The notes: generated from the sequence alone by a model not told the origin. 64,000 nt of DNA from Winogradskyella jejuensis (GCF_900129745.1 NZ_FQWS01000001.1:372001-436000), one strand, 5' to 3'. Counted from the stretch's first letter, positions 6,315-16,507 are shown. Numbers and translations: made by a program.

Positions 6315-8718
6315 AATAAATCTCGCCGCATATCATCCTATCATTGACATTCAAGACAATGTTGTTTTTGCCAACAATGGCAATGTGGTACTATGCTATA
6401 AAGGCAGTTTGCCCGAAATCTATTCCTTATCTGAAAAAGACTTTGAAGATATGCACGGTTCCTGGTTTCAGGCTTTAAAATCGTTGCCTACTGGCTGCGT
6501 AGTTCACAAACAAGATGTGTACATAAAACAAAACTACACCGCAGAACAATTACCAAACAAAACCTTTCTTGAGAAAGCAACACACGCACACTTTAAAGGT
6601 CGGGAGTATATGGAACATCAATCGTATCTGTTCTTTATTCTCACCAAAAACAATGCATTAAATAACAACAAATATGTGAATCCGTTTCGGAAAGTTTCTG
6701 AAAAAGCAATTCAAGAAATGGGTGATAACGTCAAGGCTTTTGTTGGGGCTGTGAATGACTCTATTTCCTTTATTAATAATAGCCGGAAAATGGAATTCTT
6801 ACCCTTAACAGAACAGGAAATCCATACGCATACAAACAACTACTTCAACGGATTTAACAATGGTCTTGATACAGACATTATACTGGACAAAACCAATGCT
6901 AACATCGGTGAGCATTACTTTGATACTCTTGCCATAAATAGCGAATTGTGCTTTGGCGAAAGCGTACAAACGAGTAAAACGAATGACAAATTTACTTCGG
7001 ATGATTTTGTCTTTCATCAAGGCTTTATTGATGGTTTGGGATTGACTTTAAATGAGAATCATATTGTCAATCAAATTATCTATCTCGATGACAAACAAAA
7101 GTGGCGCAAGTTGCTCGATAAAAAAGTAGAAGAACTTAATAAAAGTTCCAACTTTGGTTCACAGAATAAAGTCGTTCTTGGAAAAATACAGCACATCCTT
7201 GACCAGATAAATGCTGATGACCGTGCCCGTGTCATAAGAGGACATTTGAATATCGTGTACTGGCATACCAATCCAGAACAACTCAACCGCATCGCATCTA
7301 AAATCAAAACCGAGTTTAAGGAGCTTGATATCATCCCGTATTATCCTCGTGGCGAAGAACGCAAGAACTATTTTTTGAATAGTTACTTCTGCCATTCTTC
7401 AAATTTTTCAAATGAGGATGTGTACGTAACCGACTTGAAACACGCCTTATGCTTGCTGATTAACAACAGTAATTATAAGTCGGATAAAACAGGCATCATC
7501 TTCAATGACCGTGAACACAATATTCCAGTTCTAAAGGATGTTTGGGACGAGCGTAAAAAACGCATCAAAGCTCGGAACTTTGCCATTTTTGCACCAACGG
7601 GTGAAGGAAAATCTTTTTTGGCCAATAACATCCTACGTCAGTACTTTGAAAGTGGCGTCCGCCTGGTCATTATTGATTTAGGTGGTTCGTACACCAAGTT
7701 TGCCAAACTCTATCCCGAACAGTACACAGTGCTGCGTTATGAAAGTGGACAGAATCTTGGTATCAATCCATTTTACATCAGCAATCAAAAGGATATCACA
7801 CCAGAGCGATTAGAAGACCTTTCCGTTTTCTTATTCGAGTTGTTTGCTTCAGATTTAAAAGTGACCAAAGCGCAATCGGTTTCTGTAAAAAAGATTCTTC
7901 GCCACTACTATAAGCAAACAGCTTTAGGGCATTCCCTAAATAACTTTTACGCCTTTATCGAAGCTAATCAAGGACAACTATTGCAGCAATTAAAAATACA
8001 CGAGGACTATTTCAATATTACCAACTTCTTACACATAATGTCTGAATATGTTGGTGACGGATTGTACAGTTTCCTTTTTGAAGTAAGCGAAGACCAGACC
8101 TACAAAATAGAAGACAAACGTTTAATAGTTTTTGAGCTAGACGAAGTAAAGGATAACAAGGAAATCCTTTCCGTAATGCTTAAGCTTATTAAATCTGCCA
8201 TACAACGGACCATTTGGAGAAACCGCGCTGAAAAAGGCATCATTCTTTTCGATGAGTTTGCAAAACAATTGAAGTTTGACAATGTACTGGAAAGTGTGGA
8301 ATTCTACTATCAAGCGATTAGAAAACAGAATGGTGCTATTGGTATCATTTTACAATCCATCAATCAATTACCTAATAATTCCACTTCGGCTAGTATTCTA
8401 GAAAATACGCAAGTCATTTACAGTCTGAATAATGAAAAAGGTTATGACGAATTACAAAAACGTCTCAACCTTTCAAGCCACGACTTGAACCAACTAAAAT
8501 CCATCAAAAACAACCTCACAGGAACTCGAAAGTACACCGAAATGTTCATCAAGATTGGAAAGGAGAGTAACATCTTCCGGTTAGAAGTTCCGAAGAAAGT
8601 CTTTGCCGCCTACTTAACCGACGGCGAAGAAAACGACGCCATAATGGCGATTTATAATAAGCATAACTGTATGGAAAAGGCTATCACCGAATACCTTAAA
8701 AATGAATATTCATCTTAA
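6307..8718 (+). CDS. traG: Conjugation ATPase TraG (VirB4 family)
   Basis: Energises assembly of the type IV secretion apparatus at the inner membrane. From the ATG at 6307 it has 803 residues. This start is preferred over an in-frame upstream one at 6226 because the latter would lie deep within traF, and 6307 gives the usual 8-nt overlap. Walker A is TGEGKS (near residue 432) and Walker B is ILFDEFAK (near 645). The N-terminal 400 residues match the TraG/VirB4 N domain in layout. It lies in the strictly co-oriented order traE-F-G-I-J-K-M-N. Confidence 0.92.
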   Translation: MNKINLAAYHPIIDIQDNVVFANNGNVVLCYKGSLPEIYSLSEKDFEDMHGSWFQALKSLPTGCVVHKQDVYIKQNYTAEQLPNKTFLEKATHAHFKGREYMEHQSYLFFILTKNNALNNNKYVNPFRKVSEKAIQEMGDNVKAFVGAVNDSISFINNSRKMEFLPLTEQEIHTHTNNYFNGFNNGLDTDIILDKTNANIGEHYFDTLAINSELCFGESVQTSKTNDKFTSDDFVFHQGFIDGLGLTLNENHIVNQIIYLDDKQKWRKLLDKKVEELNKSSNFGSQNKVVLGKIQHILDQINADDRARVIRGHLNIVYWHTNPEQLNRIASKIKTEFKELDIIPYYPRGEERKNYFLNSYFCHSSNFSNEDVYVTDLKHALCLLINNSNYKSDKTGIIFNDREHNIPVLKDVWDERKKRIKARNFAIFAPTGEGKSFLANNILRQYFESGVRLVIIDLGGSYTKFAKLYPEQYTVLRYESGQNLGINPFYISNQKDITPERLEDLSVFLFELFASDLKVTKAQSVSVKKILRHYYKQTALGHSLNNFYAFIEANQGQLLQQLKIHEDYFNITNFLHIMSEYVGDGLYSFLFEVSEDQTYKIEDKRLIVFELDEVKDNKEILSVMLKLIKSAIQRTIWRNRAEKGIILFDEFAKQLKFDNVLESVEFYYQAIRKQNGAIGIILQSINQLPNNSTSASILENTQVIYSLNNEKGYDELQKRLNLSSHDLNQLKSIKNNLTGTRKYTEMFIKIGKESNIFRLEVPKKVFAAYLTDGEENDAIMAIYNKHNCMEKAITEYLKNEYSS

Positions 8719-8729
8719 AACAAAAACAA

Positions 8730-9299
8730 ATGAAAGCAAAAATCTTAATTATCGTAATGCTATTCCTGGGCAGCTTCAATGCAACCGCTCAGGGAATGCC
8801 GGTATATGACAACACCAATTTTATAAGCCTTGCCAAGTCGCTTATAGAATCTGCAAAGCAAACTTCACAGTTATTAAAGACTGTTCAGTTTATGAAAGAT
8901 GCCAAGGAGAGCATCGAGAAAGTAACAAATGTTGTGAGACAGTTAAAAGCTGTACAGGAAATAGCCAACAATCATCAACAGCTGTTCAATGTATTACAAA
9001 GCGACCTCAATGATATTTTAAGCTCCCCATACATCAAAGTAGAGGAAGTAAACGCGATTACCAATTCCTTTAATGCTATTGTGGAAAGCTCACTCGACAC
9101 TGTAGACTTTATTGATGAAATTCTATCGAGCGATTATTTAAAAATGACAGATGCTGAGCGTGCCGAAATTCTGAAAGCAAAAGAACGTGAGTCTGCTGAA
9201 ATGGTTGCCGAAATCAACCAAAAGACAAAACGCTATCAAGACATTATCTCCTTTAGAAAAATGCAGGATAAGATTAATAATCGCGCAACATCATACTAA
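8730..9299 (+). CDS. traI: Conjugal transfer protein TraI (DUF4141)
   Basis: 189 residues with a signal peptide cut after TAQG. The rest is a long helical, coiled-coil-rich region with QLLKTVQFMKDAKESIEKV, typical of DUF4141/TraI, a periplasmic protein with VirB5-like placement in Bacteroidetes elements. It starts 11 nt after traG and ends 2 nt before traJ. It is shorter than the roughly 210 residues usual for the family but appears intact. Confidence 0.8.
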   Translation: MKAKILIIVMLFLGSFNATAQGMPVYDNTNFISLAKSLIESAKQTSQLLKTVQFMKDAKESIEKVTNVVRQLKAVQEIANNHQQLFNVLQSDLNDILSSPYIKVEEVNAITNSFNAIVESSLDTVDFIDEILSSDYLKMTDAERAEILKAKERESAEMVAEINQKTKRYQDIISFRKMQDKINNRATSY

Positions 9300-9301
9300 A
9301 G

Positions 9302-10141
9302 ATGATAGCAAATATCTTTTTAGGAATAGGACTAGAGTATATCGATGCTGTTTTTCAAGTGATAAAAAACAGTGACTTCTCGCAGTACACCATTGCAGGA
9401 ATGAAAACCCTTGCGGTGCTGTTTTTCTTGGTCAATATTCTAAAGAAGTACAATGAAGGTATTGCAAACAAGGATGGTTATACTTGGGGATTGAGTCCTG
9501 GAGAACTTGCCAAAAACTTTGCGGTGGTTCTCCTGGTTATCTTCTCTACACAAGTCCTCGGTTTTTTCGACGGCATTTTGGTAGCCATCGAGGGGCAATA
9601 CCGAAACACGGCTCCTGCGCTCCTTCCACTACAATTGCAGGATATTCCTATTGAAGAGGATGTGGGCGCATTGGAAGCCGCCAAGAAGGCAATGGCGTTA
9701 CTATATGATGCTTTAGTTACACCCTTGTTCGGTTGGAAAATTATATCGTTCATCATCAGTTTAGGCCTATGGATTTTGGACCTTTTCATTTATCCTCTGT
9801 TCCTTGCAGAACGCTATTTCTTATTAGGCATAATGCAAGCCTTTTTCCCCTTAGTATTGAGTCTTGCAGTTTTTGAAAAATTCAGGTCTATGGCCTATAA
9901 CTTCTTCAAGTTATATGCTGCTGTGTATATGCTCGTACCTGCGTTCTTTTTGGTCAATGTTTTTATCAATGCCATTTATACGGAAATCAACACCACTTTT
10001 TGGGTGGACTTATTCGGTACAGACGTAGGCAGCAACTTCTTTGCGCCTGTGGTGGAACTTGGGTCTATCATTTTCATTGTATTTCTAAAGTTCAAGCTGT
10101 ATAAACGTGCCACCACCTTCACCTTTAAACTCTTTACCTAA
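9302..10141 (+). CDS. traJ: Conjugative transfer membrane protein TraJ
   Basis: 279 residues with about six to seven hydrophobic segments spread from residue 20 to 265. The position directly after traI and before traK, plus the polytopic topology, matches TraJ of Bacteroidetes conjugative transposons, a VirB6-like inner-membrane channel component. It is somewhat shorter than the 320-350 residues often seen. It begins two bases after the traI stop. The terminal FKLYKRATTFTFKLF is basic and would lie in the cytoplasm. Confidence 0.82.
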   Translation: MIANIFLGIGLEYIDAVFQVIKNSDFSQYTIAGMKTLAVLFFLVNILKKYNEGIANKDGYTWGLSPGELAKNFAVVLLVIFSTQVLGFFDGILVAIEGQYRNTAPALLPLQLQDIPIEEDVGALEAAKKAMALLYDALVTPLFGWKIISFIISLGLWILDLFIYPLFLAERYFLLGIMQAFFPLVLSLAVFEKFRSMAYNFFKLYAAVYMLVPAFFLVNVFINAIYTEINTTFWVDLFGTDVGSNFFAPVVELGSIIFIVFLKFKLYKRATTFTFKLFT

Positions 10142-10142
10142 A

Positions 10143-10760
10143 ATGAAAACGTCTTATAAAAACATATACGCTGTATTACGAATCAATCGCTTTATCGTGT
10201 TATCGGTCGTTGTGTGTGCTTTGGGGACAAGTGGGTTTTGTGGGTTTCTAATTCACAAAATCCACACCGAAGCATTGAACAGCTCCTTCGCCATTAATAC
10301 AGACGGTACAGTCATACCCTTGAAATGGGTAGCGCAAAAGGAAAATTTTCAAGTGGAAGCACTCGCACATTTGGAGCTATTTCATACGTATTTCTATAAT
10401 ATCGATGCGAGCAATTATGAGAAAAACTTGGAGAAAGCCCTGTGGCTTGGCAATAGCTCTGTGGATAATCTATACCGACAGAAAAAAGCAGATGGCGTTT
10501 ATAACAGACTGCTCCAATATTCCCTAGTGCAAAAGGTACTGAGCATTGAAACCCAACTCGACCTGAATGCAGAATCCTTTGCTTTTAGAACCACCACCGT
10601 TTTTGAAATTAATCGCGGTACTGTGGTCGACACCTACGAACTGGTTTCTACAGGAAACCTAATCAATGTAAATCGCAACTTTCCACATAACACACACGGA
10701 TTGCTTATCACAAATTACTTTGAAAATAGTTTGAAGAAAATTGAAAACGCTAACCCCTAG
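10143..10760 (+). CDS. traK: Conjugative transfer protein TraK
   Basis: 205 residues from the ATG at 10143, one base after the traJ stop. An in-frame upstream codon inside traJ is less likely. One TM segment (about 17-38) is followed by a periplasmic domain with an NTF2-like pattern, as expected of VirB8-like TraK. It would be a scaffold of the inner-membrane complex. A short GC-rich stretch with a small dyad separates it from traM. Confidence 0.84.
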   Translation: MKTSYKNIYAVLRINRFIVLSVVVCALGTSGFCGFLIHKIHTEALNSSFAINTDGTVIPLKWVAQKENFQVEALAHLELFHTYFYNIDASNYEKNLEKALWLGNSSVDNLYRQKKADGVYNRLLQYSLVQKVLSIETQLDLNAESFAFRTTTVFEINRGTVVDTYELVSTGNLINVNRNFPHNTHGLLITNYFENSLKKIENANP

Positions 10761-10784
10761 GTATAGGGATTAAAACACTTAATT

Positions 10785-11711
10785 ATGAAAATTGAAAAGA
10801 ATAAATTAGTCTTCGGAGGAATCCTTGCCGTGGTTGTCATTTTCTTGATTTCCTACTCATTCATTGCTTTAGGGAATGACGAAGATGATGCCGAAAACCT
10901 AAAGCAAACCCTCGTTCCAGAACTTGAACAAGAGCAGGAAGATTACACTTCAAAATTAGATGCCATTAACGACCTGAAGGAAGTACGCGAAACGAATGCA
11001 CCGAGTATCTATGACGAAAGTCTTTTGGACTCCCTTGGTTACTATGACCCAGAAAATGCCATCAAAGAAAAGGAGCGCATTGTAGATAGCATTTACCGAC
11101 TTGGAAAAATTGATTACAAAGAGAATCGATATCGGAATGCAGCTCCGAAAATCAAAGCAAAGCCCATTCCACCTAAAAAAGATAGTATCGTCCCTGAGGT
11201 TGACCCAAATATTGAAGCCAAAGAACTAGGCTTAGAACATCAACTATTTTTTGCTTCCAATCCTCTTAAAAACGAACAATCTACCAATATCAAAACTGAC
11301 AATCAGATATATGTAGCTGTAGACGGTAACCAGACCGTTAAAGCAGACTTCAGATTGCGTATGCGACTGAATAAGGATGCCATAATCAATAACAGGCTCA
11401 TCCCAAAAAACACACCTGTATTTGGCTTTATAAGCTTTCAGCCCAATCGTGTTTTAATTGAGATTGAAAATATTCAGAATACGCCAGTAAATCTAACGGC
11501 ATTCGATTACGAAGATGGCAGCGAGGGTATTTATGTAGAGAACAGTTTTCGAGCTGATGCCAGACGTGAAATTGTAGAAGATGTCGTAAACGATATCAAT
11601 ATTGGTGGCGTACCACAAGTTAGTGGTATAAAGCAACTCTTCCAACGTAGTAATCGCAATGTAAAAGCTACGATTGTAAACAATTATAAACTCATTTTAA
11701 AACAAGAATAA
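10785..11711 (+). CDS. traM: Conjugative transposon protein TraM (VirB10-like)
   Basis: 308 residues. It has a single N-terminal TM (about 9-30), an acidic and Pro-containing linker (residues 35-150, with KAKPIPPKKDSIVPEVDP), and a C-terminal beta-rich domain of the TraM/VirB10 kind beginning near IYVAVDGNQTVK. TraM spans the periplasm to connect the inner and outer membrane parts of the transfer channel. It is shorter than the 400+ residue TraM of CTnDOT, mostly because of a shorter linker. It is flanked by traK and traN on the same strand. Confidence 0.86.
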   Translation: MKIEKNKLVFGGILAVVVIFLISYSFIALGNDEDDAENLKQTLVPELEQEQEDYTSKLDAINDLKEVRETNAPSIYDESLLDSLGYYDPENAIKEKERIVDSIYRLGKIDYKENRYRNAAPKIKAKPIPPKKDSIVPEVDPNIEAKELGLEHQLFFASNPLKNEQSTNIKTDNQIYVAVDGNQTVKADFRLRMRLNKDAIINNRLIPKNTPVFGFISFQPNRVLIEIENIQNTPVNLTAFDYEDGSEGIYVENSFRADARREIVEDVVNDINIGGVPQVSGIKQLFQRSNRNVKATIVNNYKLILKQE

Positions 11712-11742
11712 TCACCCTCTAAGGGTATTAAAATTATACAAT

Positions 11743-12612
11743 ATGAAAAAGTTAATCTTACTATGCAGTCTTATTTGTTATACTGCTTTCGCACCTCGAC
11801 TATGCTCGGCACAAGCTACAGCACAAACCACCAAGCACACTACTGAAGTTTTGGACACTATTTATGCCAATGATGATAAGAACGTAGCCCTATTTTTCCC
11901 TAATCCCATACGCCAGGGAATCACTGGAGCAAATCACTTCGTATTTACATATAATCGTGAAAAAGAACAGCATTTTGGACTGCTTCAAGCCAAGCCTGGA
12001 AAGGAAAGTAATTTGCTGATAATCAACAATAATGGTGATATTTTTTCGTATATTGTAAAGTATAAAAACCATTTAAAACGGTACAACTACTTTATACCGC
12101 TTTCGACGGCAATTGGCAATGAAAAGCCAAAGAAAGACCTACTAACTAACCTTGATACGTTACCTGCGCCACGCTTTGATAAGTCGGCATACTATGAGCG
12201 ATTTTGCTCGTATCTGATAAAGCGAAAACAGCGCATCGGAAGGATAAAAACAAGACAAAGCGGTATTGTTATGACCGTTGAGAATATTGTTTTTGATAAG
12301 GAAGAATTGTACTTCGTTGTACAAGTCGATAATAGGTCGTCGTTAGACTATGACCTGAATTTTATAGACTTCTCGATTACCACCCGTAAAAAAGGAAAAA
12401 AGAAGTCTTTGCAGAAGCTATATCAAACACCGAGTTATGTTCATAAAAAGCCAGCTAGAATAAAGAAAGGCACATCAGCTAGAATGGTCTTTGTACTACC
12501 CAAATTTTCTATAAGCAACGAACGTAGAGTAGTACTAGAATTAAATGAGACCAATGGCGAACGTAATTTGGCGCTGTTTATAGCGGACCATTTTATAAAT
12601 CATCCTAATTGA
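11743..12612 (+). CDS. traN: Conjugative transposon protein TraN (VirB9-like)
   Basis: 289 residues with a signal peptide (1 to about 24, before AQAT). The N-terminal beta domain has DKNVALFFPNPIRQGITGANHF and HFGLLQAKPGKESNLLI, typical of TraN/VirB9-like outer-membrane channel proteins in this group. The C-terminal domain is a second beta module. It starts 31 nt after traM. traO, traP and traQ, often found downstream, are missing; the plus-strand run ends with one small lipoprotein gene. Confidence 0.85.
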   Translation: MKKLILLCSLICYTAFAPRLCSAQATAQTTKHTTEVLDTIYANDDKNVALFFPNPIRQGITGANHFVFTYNREKEQHFGLLQAKPGKESNLLIINNNGDIFSYIVKYKNHLKRYNYFIPLSTAIGNEKPKKDLLTNLDTLPAPRFDKSAYYERFCSYLIKRKQRIGRIKTRQSGIVMTVENIVFDKEELYFVVQVDNRSSLDYDLNFIDFSITTRKKGKKKSLQKLYQTPSYVHKKPARIKKGTSARMVFVLPKFSISNERRVVLELNETNGERNLALFIADHFINHPN

Positions 12613-12619
12613 TAGTATT

Positions 12620-12988
12620 ATGAAAAAAATAGTTTTTTATCTCCTGACCTTGGCTATGCTTTCTTGCAGTCAAGGTCAACTGTCTCATATCGATACGGCC
12701 AAGGTTGTCGTCGAAAGTTTTTACCAAAAAGACAATAACAAATTAAAAAAGCATACAACAGAAGAAAGCTACGCTGCATTTATGTCCATACAAACTGTAA
12801 TGGCTTCTGGTGACTCAGCTGTAGGAGCATCAAATTTTAAAGTCTTACAGGAAACTGTAGATGGTGATATTGCCTGGGTACAATTCTCAACGTCATATGA
12901 AGAAGCTCCTGAAATTTTCAAGCTAGTCAATGAAGATGGGCAATGGAAGGTTACTGAGAAAGGAGTTAAGGAGAAAAGTCCATTTTAG
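12620..12988 (+). CDS. Small lipoprotein, NTF2-like (DUF4878-like)
   Basis: 122 residues with a lipoprotein signal (LTLAMLSC, Cys17). The mature part reads like the DUF4878/NTF2 fold: TAKVVVESFYQKDNNKLKKH near the start and FKLVNEDGQWKVTEKG near the end. It starts 7 nt after traN, so it is likely the last gene of the tra operon. It may be an entry-exclusion or outer-membrane accessory protein, but nothing in the sequence proves that. Confidence 0.6.
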   Translation: MKKIVFYLLTLAMLSCSQGQLSHIDTAKVVVESFYQKDNNKLKKHTTEESYAAFMSIQTVMASGDSAVGASNFKVLQETVDGDIAWVQFSTSYEEAPEIFKLVNEDGQWKVTEKGVKEKSPF

Positions 12989-13012
12989 AGCGCGGATACC
13001 ATTTCATTTACA

Positions 13013-14899
13013 TCATTTTTTAACCACATACTTTAAAACTTCCTCTTTAAAATCTTGGGCTAATATTCGTGCCAGCCAATCTATAGTTTCGGAAATGGTT
13101 TTCTTATGACTAGTATTTTGAGTCTTTTCTAGTTTTGCTTTCCACATTTCCAATGAATCCATAATCTTACTAAACACTAATAGTTTACTGCCCTTTAAAT
13201 CAGGACTCGGTGTAAAACCTGTAAAATGAAGGCCCCAGAAAATGTAGACGTCTTGGTCTCTAGTTGTATCAAGGTGACCCAATGCTTTATGCAATGCAAA
13301 AAGAATAGAATTGTCAAAAATGTTCTCGTAGAAGATTTTTGCAGACTTGGTTGCCCTTGAATTATTAATATTCCATAGCGTTCCGATATAACCCTTTGCA
13401 CCAGCCCCGAGAAAAGAGTCTGCTATATCTGACCAAGACCAACACGTGTTATTGAATATCAGAGGTGACTGCATAGCCGCCAAATGACTAAACATAGCCT
13501 GATAAGCCGAATCTGCACATTGAATATGACAAGAACCAGGAACATTAACCTCAATAGAACTTTCTTGGTTTTTCTTATTACCCCATAACTGGAACATATC
13601 TGTAAATACCGATTGGCTATATGGGGCTTCTTTAAAGTCTCTACTGCCCCAAGATAGACCATCAAGTTTTCGAGGCATTCGTTTAGTTGCTACTTTATGG
13701 GAATCTTTATAGGGGTTGAGACCAAAACTAAAAATCTCATCATACTCAACGGTATGCTCTTCACCATTACTGTCAAGAAACTTTTCTATAATCCTAGTAC
13801 CTTTAATTTCACCACCGTGGCTACACAAATGTAAAAGGCTATATGGATAGTGTTGGATGTGATTATCAAGATTAAAATAAGTGGCTTCATTTCCTATCAA
13901 GGGTTTAACTAGAAAGTTATTCCTGGTAAGTTCATCGACCACAAAATCAGTTTCCTCATCCTCAAATTTTTCTGGGGAGAATACTACAGAAGAAAAGGTA
14001 TCTGATTGGGATGCGAGATTGATATTATTGAAAACAAAAAAATCCGGATTGATTCTGAGATGTACGTGCGATATGGGTATGATATTCTTTAAAATCAGCG
14101 AATAAGGTAGCCCGTCGGTAAAAAAAGTCACGAATTTTCTATTCGCAAAATGGATATGTTCGATACCTGAATAAATAGCAGCACTAAGATTGTTGTGGGC
14201 ATCAACTTTTCCTTCTTTCCATTGCTCGATTAAGTCTTTTATTTCATAATGATTTATGTCCTTAGGTTCTATTAATTCTATGTCTGCACCTATGGAATGG
14301 CCATACAAGATGCCAAATACGCTAGACACTTTTTTATTTTTTTCTACCACCACCAAACCCTCATCAGTCCCAAGATTCTTTGGTATATCGACTGAACTAT
14401 TATCGATTTTCAGCGATAAATTATTTTCTAAAGCATATGGCAAACAGGCAATAAGATTTTCTTCTGAGCAGGATATACTACCTTCTTTTTCAACCAAAGC
14501 ACCTAGCATAGATTCTACGTCGAAAGCATCTTCAACGAATATAGTTTCACACTTATCAAGAAAGCTTAAGTAGCTTTTCTGGTTGTCATTAAGTCCGGCA
14601 ACAATCAAATATTTACATCCACCAATTCTTGCGATTGCATTACCGACCCTTATGTCAAATTTTCTAGCTCTTGTTCTACTGAGTTGATGTTCGTCACGAA
14701 TTTCTTCCTTGGGTTCAGTTTCAAAATCTTTTGCTGAAACAAACGGAAACTCAAACACCGGTATATAACCAGCAGATTGGTCGATATGGCTTAAAATTAA
14801 TGCGGCTAGGTTCGCATCATCTCTATTGATGATACAAACAAAATCCGAATCTATTTTTGGCGGGTTGGGTTTCATTTTTACAATAGCCAATATCGTCAT
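13013..14899 (-). CDS. CHAT-domain (caspase-like) protease, ICE cargo
   Basis: 628 residues. The C-terminal half is a CHAT domain: the His motif is LLHLCSHGGE (near 355-365), the Cys motif is FNNTCWSWSD (near 490), and the following FLGAGAKGYIGTLWNINN is the typical CHAT ending. CHAT proteases act as effectors of immunity, as in gRAMP/Craspase and gasdermin systems. The N-terminal half (1 to about 300) has no TPR repeats and no domain I recognise; it may be the sensor. It follows the coupling-protein gene by only 21 nt on the same strand, so it is probably co-transcribed with transfer genes. An alternative start is the Met at residue 9. Confidence 0.82.
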   Translation of the reverse strand: MTILAIVKMKPNPPKIDSDFVCIINRDDANLAALILSHIDQSAGYIPVFEFPFVSAKDFETEPKEEIRDEHQLSRTRARKFDIRVGNAIARIGGCKYLIVAGLNDNQKSYLSFLDKCETIFVEDAFDVESMLGALVEKEGSISCSEENLIACLPYALENNLSLKIDNSSVDIPKNLGTDEGLVVVEKNKKVSSVFGILYGHSIGADIELIEPKDINHYEIKDLIEQWKEGKVDAHNNLSAAIYSGIEHIHFANRKFVTFFTDGLPYSLILKNIIPISHVHLRINPDFFVFNNINLASQSDTFSSVVFSPEKFEDEETDFVVDELTRNNFLVKPLIGNEATYFNLDNHIQHYPYSLLHLCSHGGEIKGTRIIEKFLDSNGEEHTVEYDEIFSFGLNPYKDSHKVATKRMPRKLDGLSWGSRDFKEAPYSQSVFTDMFQLWGNKKNQESSIEVNVPGSCHIQCADSAYQAMFSHLAAMQSPLIFNNTCWSWSDIADSFLGAGAKGYIGTLWNINNSRATKSAKIFYENIFDNSILFALHKALGHLDTTRDQDVYIFWGLHFTGFTPSPDLKGSKLLVFSKIMDSLEMWKAKLEKTQNTSHKKTISETIDWLARILAQDFKEEVLKYVVKK

Positions 14900-14920
14900 T
14901 TTAACAAAATCCCAAAAGTC

Positions 14921-16507
14921 TTAATTGAAGATAGACCTCACCTCCCTATAAATCCGTTCAAAATTCTCATCCAAATCAGCTTCGGTATAGTCCATAACAT
15001 TAGTTGGTAATTGTTTCACAATCTTCGGAAGTTTAAACTGTATTTTCTTATCCTCACCATCAGCAAATGTGATAAACTCACCTTGCTTTAACCTAAAAAA
15101 TACATCAGCTCGTCTTTTGGCAACTTCGCGTTCTCCTTTAGTAATTCGAGAGTCAAAATTGAGATTGTGTCCTCGACTTACACTGGTAGTTTCCTTTTTA
15201 ATGATTTCAAAAAAGCGTTCATAATATTTAGCTGTGTCTGGGTCATTTACTTTTCCAAAAAACTGATAAGAAAGATTGCTTAAAATGGCTTTGCTTGCCT
15301 TGTCGCCATACATCATATCGTTTTGGATTTTATCCTGCATCACATAAATGGTAGCAATGTTGTAGCTCCGTAATGTCGCGGGAATACGATGCATATTCAA
15401 AAGTCGAATGGTCGGTGCTTCTTCCATCATTAAAAAAGAAGGTTTCGCAGCTCTAATACTCATTTGCTTGGTAATGGTGTGAATTACGGTTGCAATGATT
15501 GAGGAATAGGCGGTTTCAAATTGTGGATTGTTAACTACCGAAACTACAGTCGGCCGCTCCTGGCTATTCACGTTCAATGGCGTTTCGTCAGCAGAAAGCA
15601 CCATAAAAATACGTTTGGTGCTTATCTTTTTGAGCGCATTGGCCAGGGTGCTTTTTACGCCTGCAGTTTGTCGGTCAGAATCTTTCCCGCTAATAAAAGC
15701 ATCTGCCATCGCTCTAGAGGTCGTGTTAGAACTTAAAAAAGCAATGAGACTATCTGTGTCAAGTAATTGATAAATCGCTATGAGATGCGGTAAGGTGCAG
15801 TATTGGGGATAAGAAGTACGCAGTTTCCAAATCATTCCACCGATTAAGCCTTCGGCAGCATCGTTAAAGAATTTGCTCGTTCCGGTACTTCCACTTTCTT
15901 TCTGCTCCAAAAGGTTTTCAATCAAAACTCGAGCTACTTCGTTCACGCTTTCTTCGGTTTGCATATATCGAGATGCAATGGGATTTACGCGATTAAAAAT
16001 TCTATCAAACGATACAATCTTAAAATCGACACCGTTCTCTTGAAAGAGTGGGTATGCCATTTCGGTTATTTCAAAATGCTTATAATCGTGAATGACTCCA
16101 CAAAAAGAATGAGCACTAAAATGAGACAGAAAGGTGTACACTACGCTTTCCGTTTTTCCGCTACCAGCTGCTCCTATTACGGACGCTCCACGCTTGATAT
16201 TATCTACTTTAAATGATGCGCCTTTGGTTTTAAAATGCACTTGAAATTTATCTCCTGATTTTGGTTTACTATCCTTGACCAAATACACCAACATAACCGT
16301 ATTGGTCAACAACAGTGGACAGCCTAAATACAGGACAAAATGAAAGAAGCTCGATATGAATAACTCATTATGAAATAGGAATACAAAACTGCCCACTATT
16401 AAAATCAGATTTAATGTAAAGGCATAGCGTGTTAGTTTAAACAAGCTGTAAAATATCAAGCTCATTCCTATAAACATCGCTATGCTGAATACCAATCCTT
16501 CCATCAC
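14921..16507 (-). CDS. Type IV coupling protein (VirD4/TraG family ATPase, MobC-like)
   Basis: Docks the relaxase-DNA complex at the transfer channel and pumps DNA. 528 residues. The N-terminal 85 residues contain several TM segments. Walker A is GAAGSGKTES (near 118-125), and the Walker B region is SFLMMEEAPTIRL. The C-terminal part retains the EFITFADGED motif common in Bacteroidetes TraG/VirD4 proteins. The stop of the relaxase gene overlaps its start by one base, giving a mob operon: accessory protein, relaxase, coupling protein, CHAT. Confidence 0.88.
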   Translation of the reverse strand: MMEGLVFSIAMFIGMSLIFYSLFKLTRYAFTLNLILIVGSFVFLFHNELFISSFFHFVLYLGCPLLLTNTVMLVYLVKDSKPKSGDKFQVHFKTKGASFKVDNIKRGASVIGAAGSGKTESVVYTFLSHFSAHSFCGVIHDYKHFEITEMAYPLFQENGVDFKIVSFDRIFNRVNPIASRYMQTEESVNEVARVLIENLLEQKESGSTGTSKFFNDAAEGLIGGMIWKLRTSYPQYCTLPHLIAIYQLLDTDSLIAFLSSNTTSRAMADAFISGKDSDRQTAGVKSTLANALKKISTKRIFMVLSADETPLNVNSQERPTVVSVVNNPQFETAYSSIIATVIHTITKQMSIRAAKPSFLMMEEAPTIRLLNMHRIPATLRSYNIATIYVMQDKIQNDMMYGDKASKAILSNLSYQFFGKVNDPDTAKYYERFFEIIKKETTSVSRGHNLNFDSRITKGEREVAKRRADVFFRLKQGEFITFADGEDKKIQFKLPKIVKQLPTNVMDYTEADLDENFERIYREVRSIFN

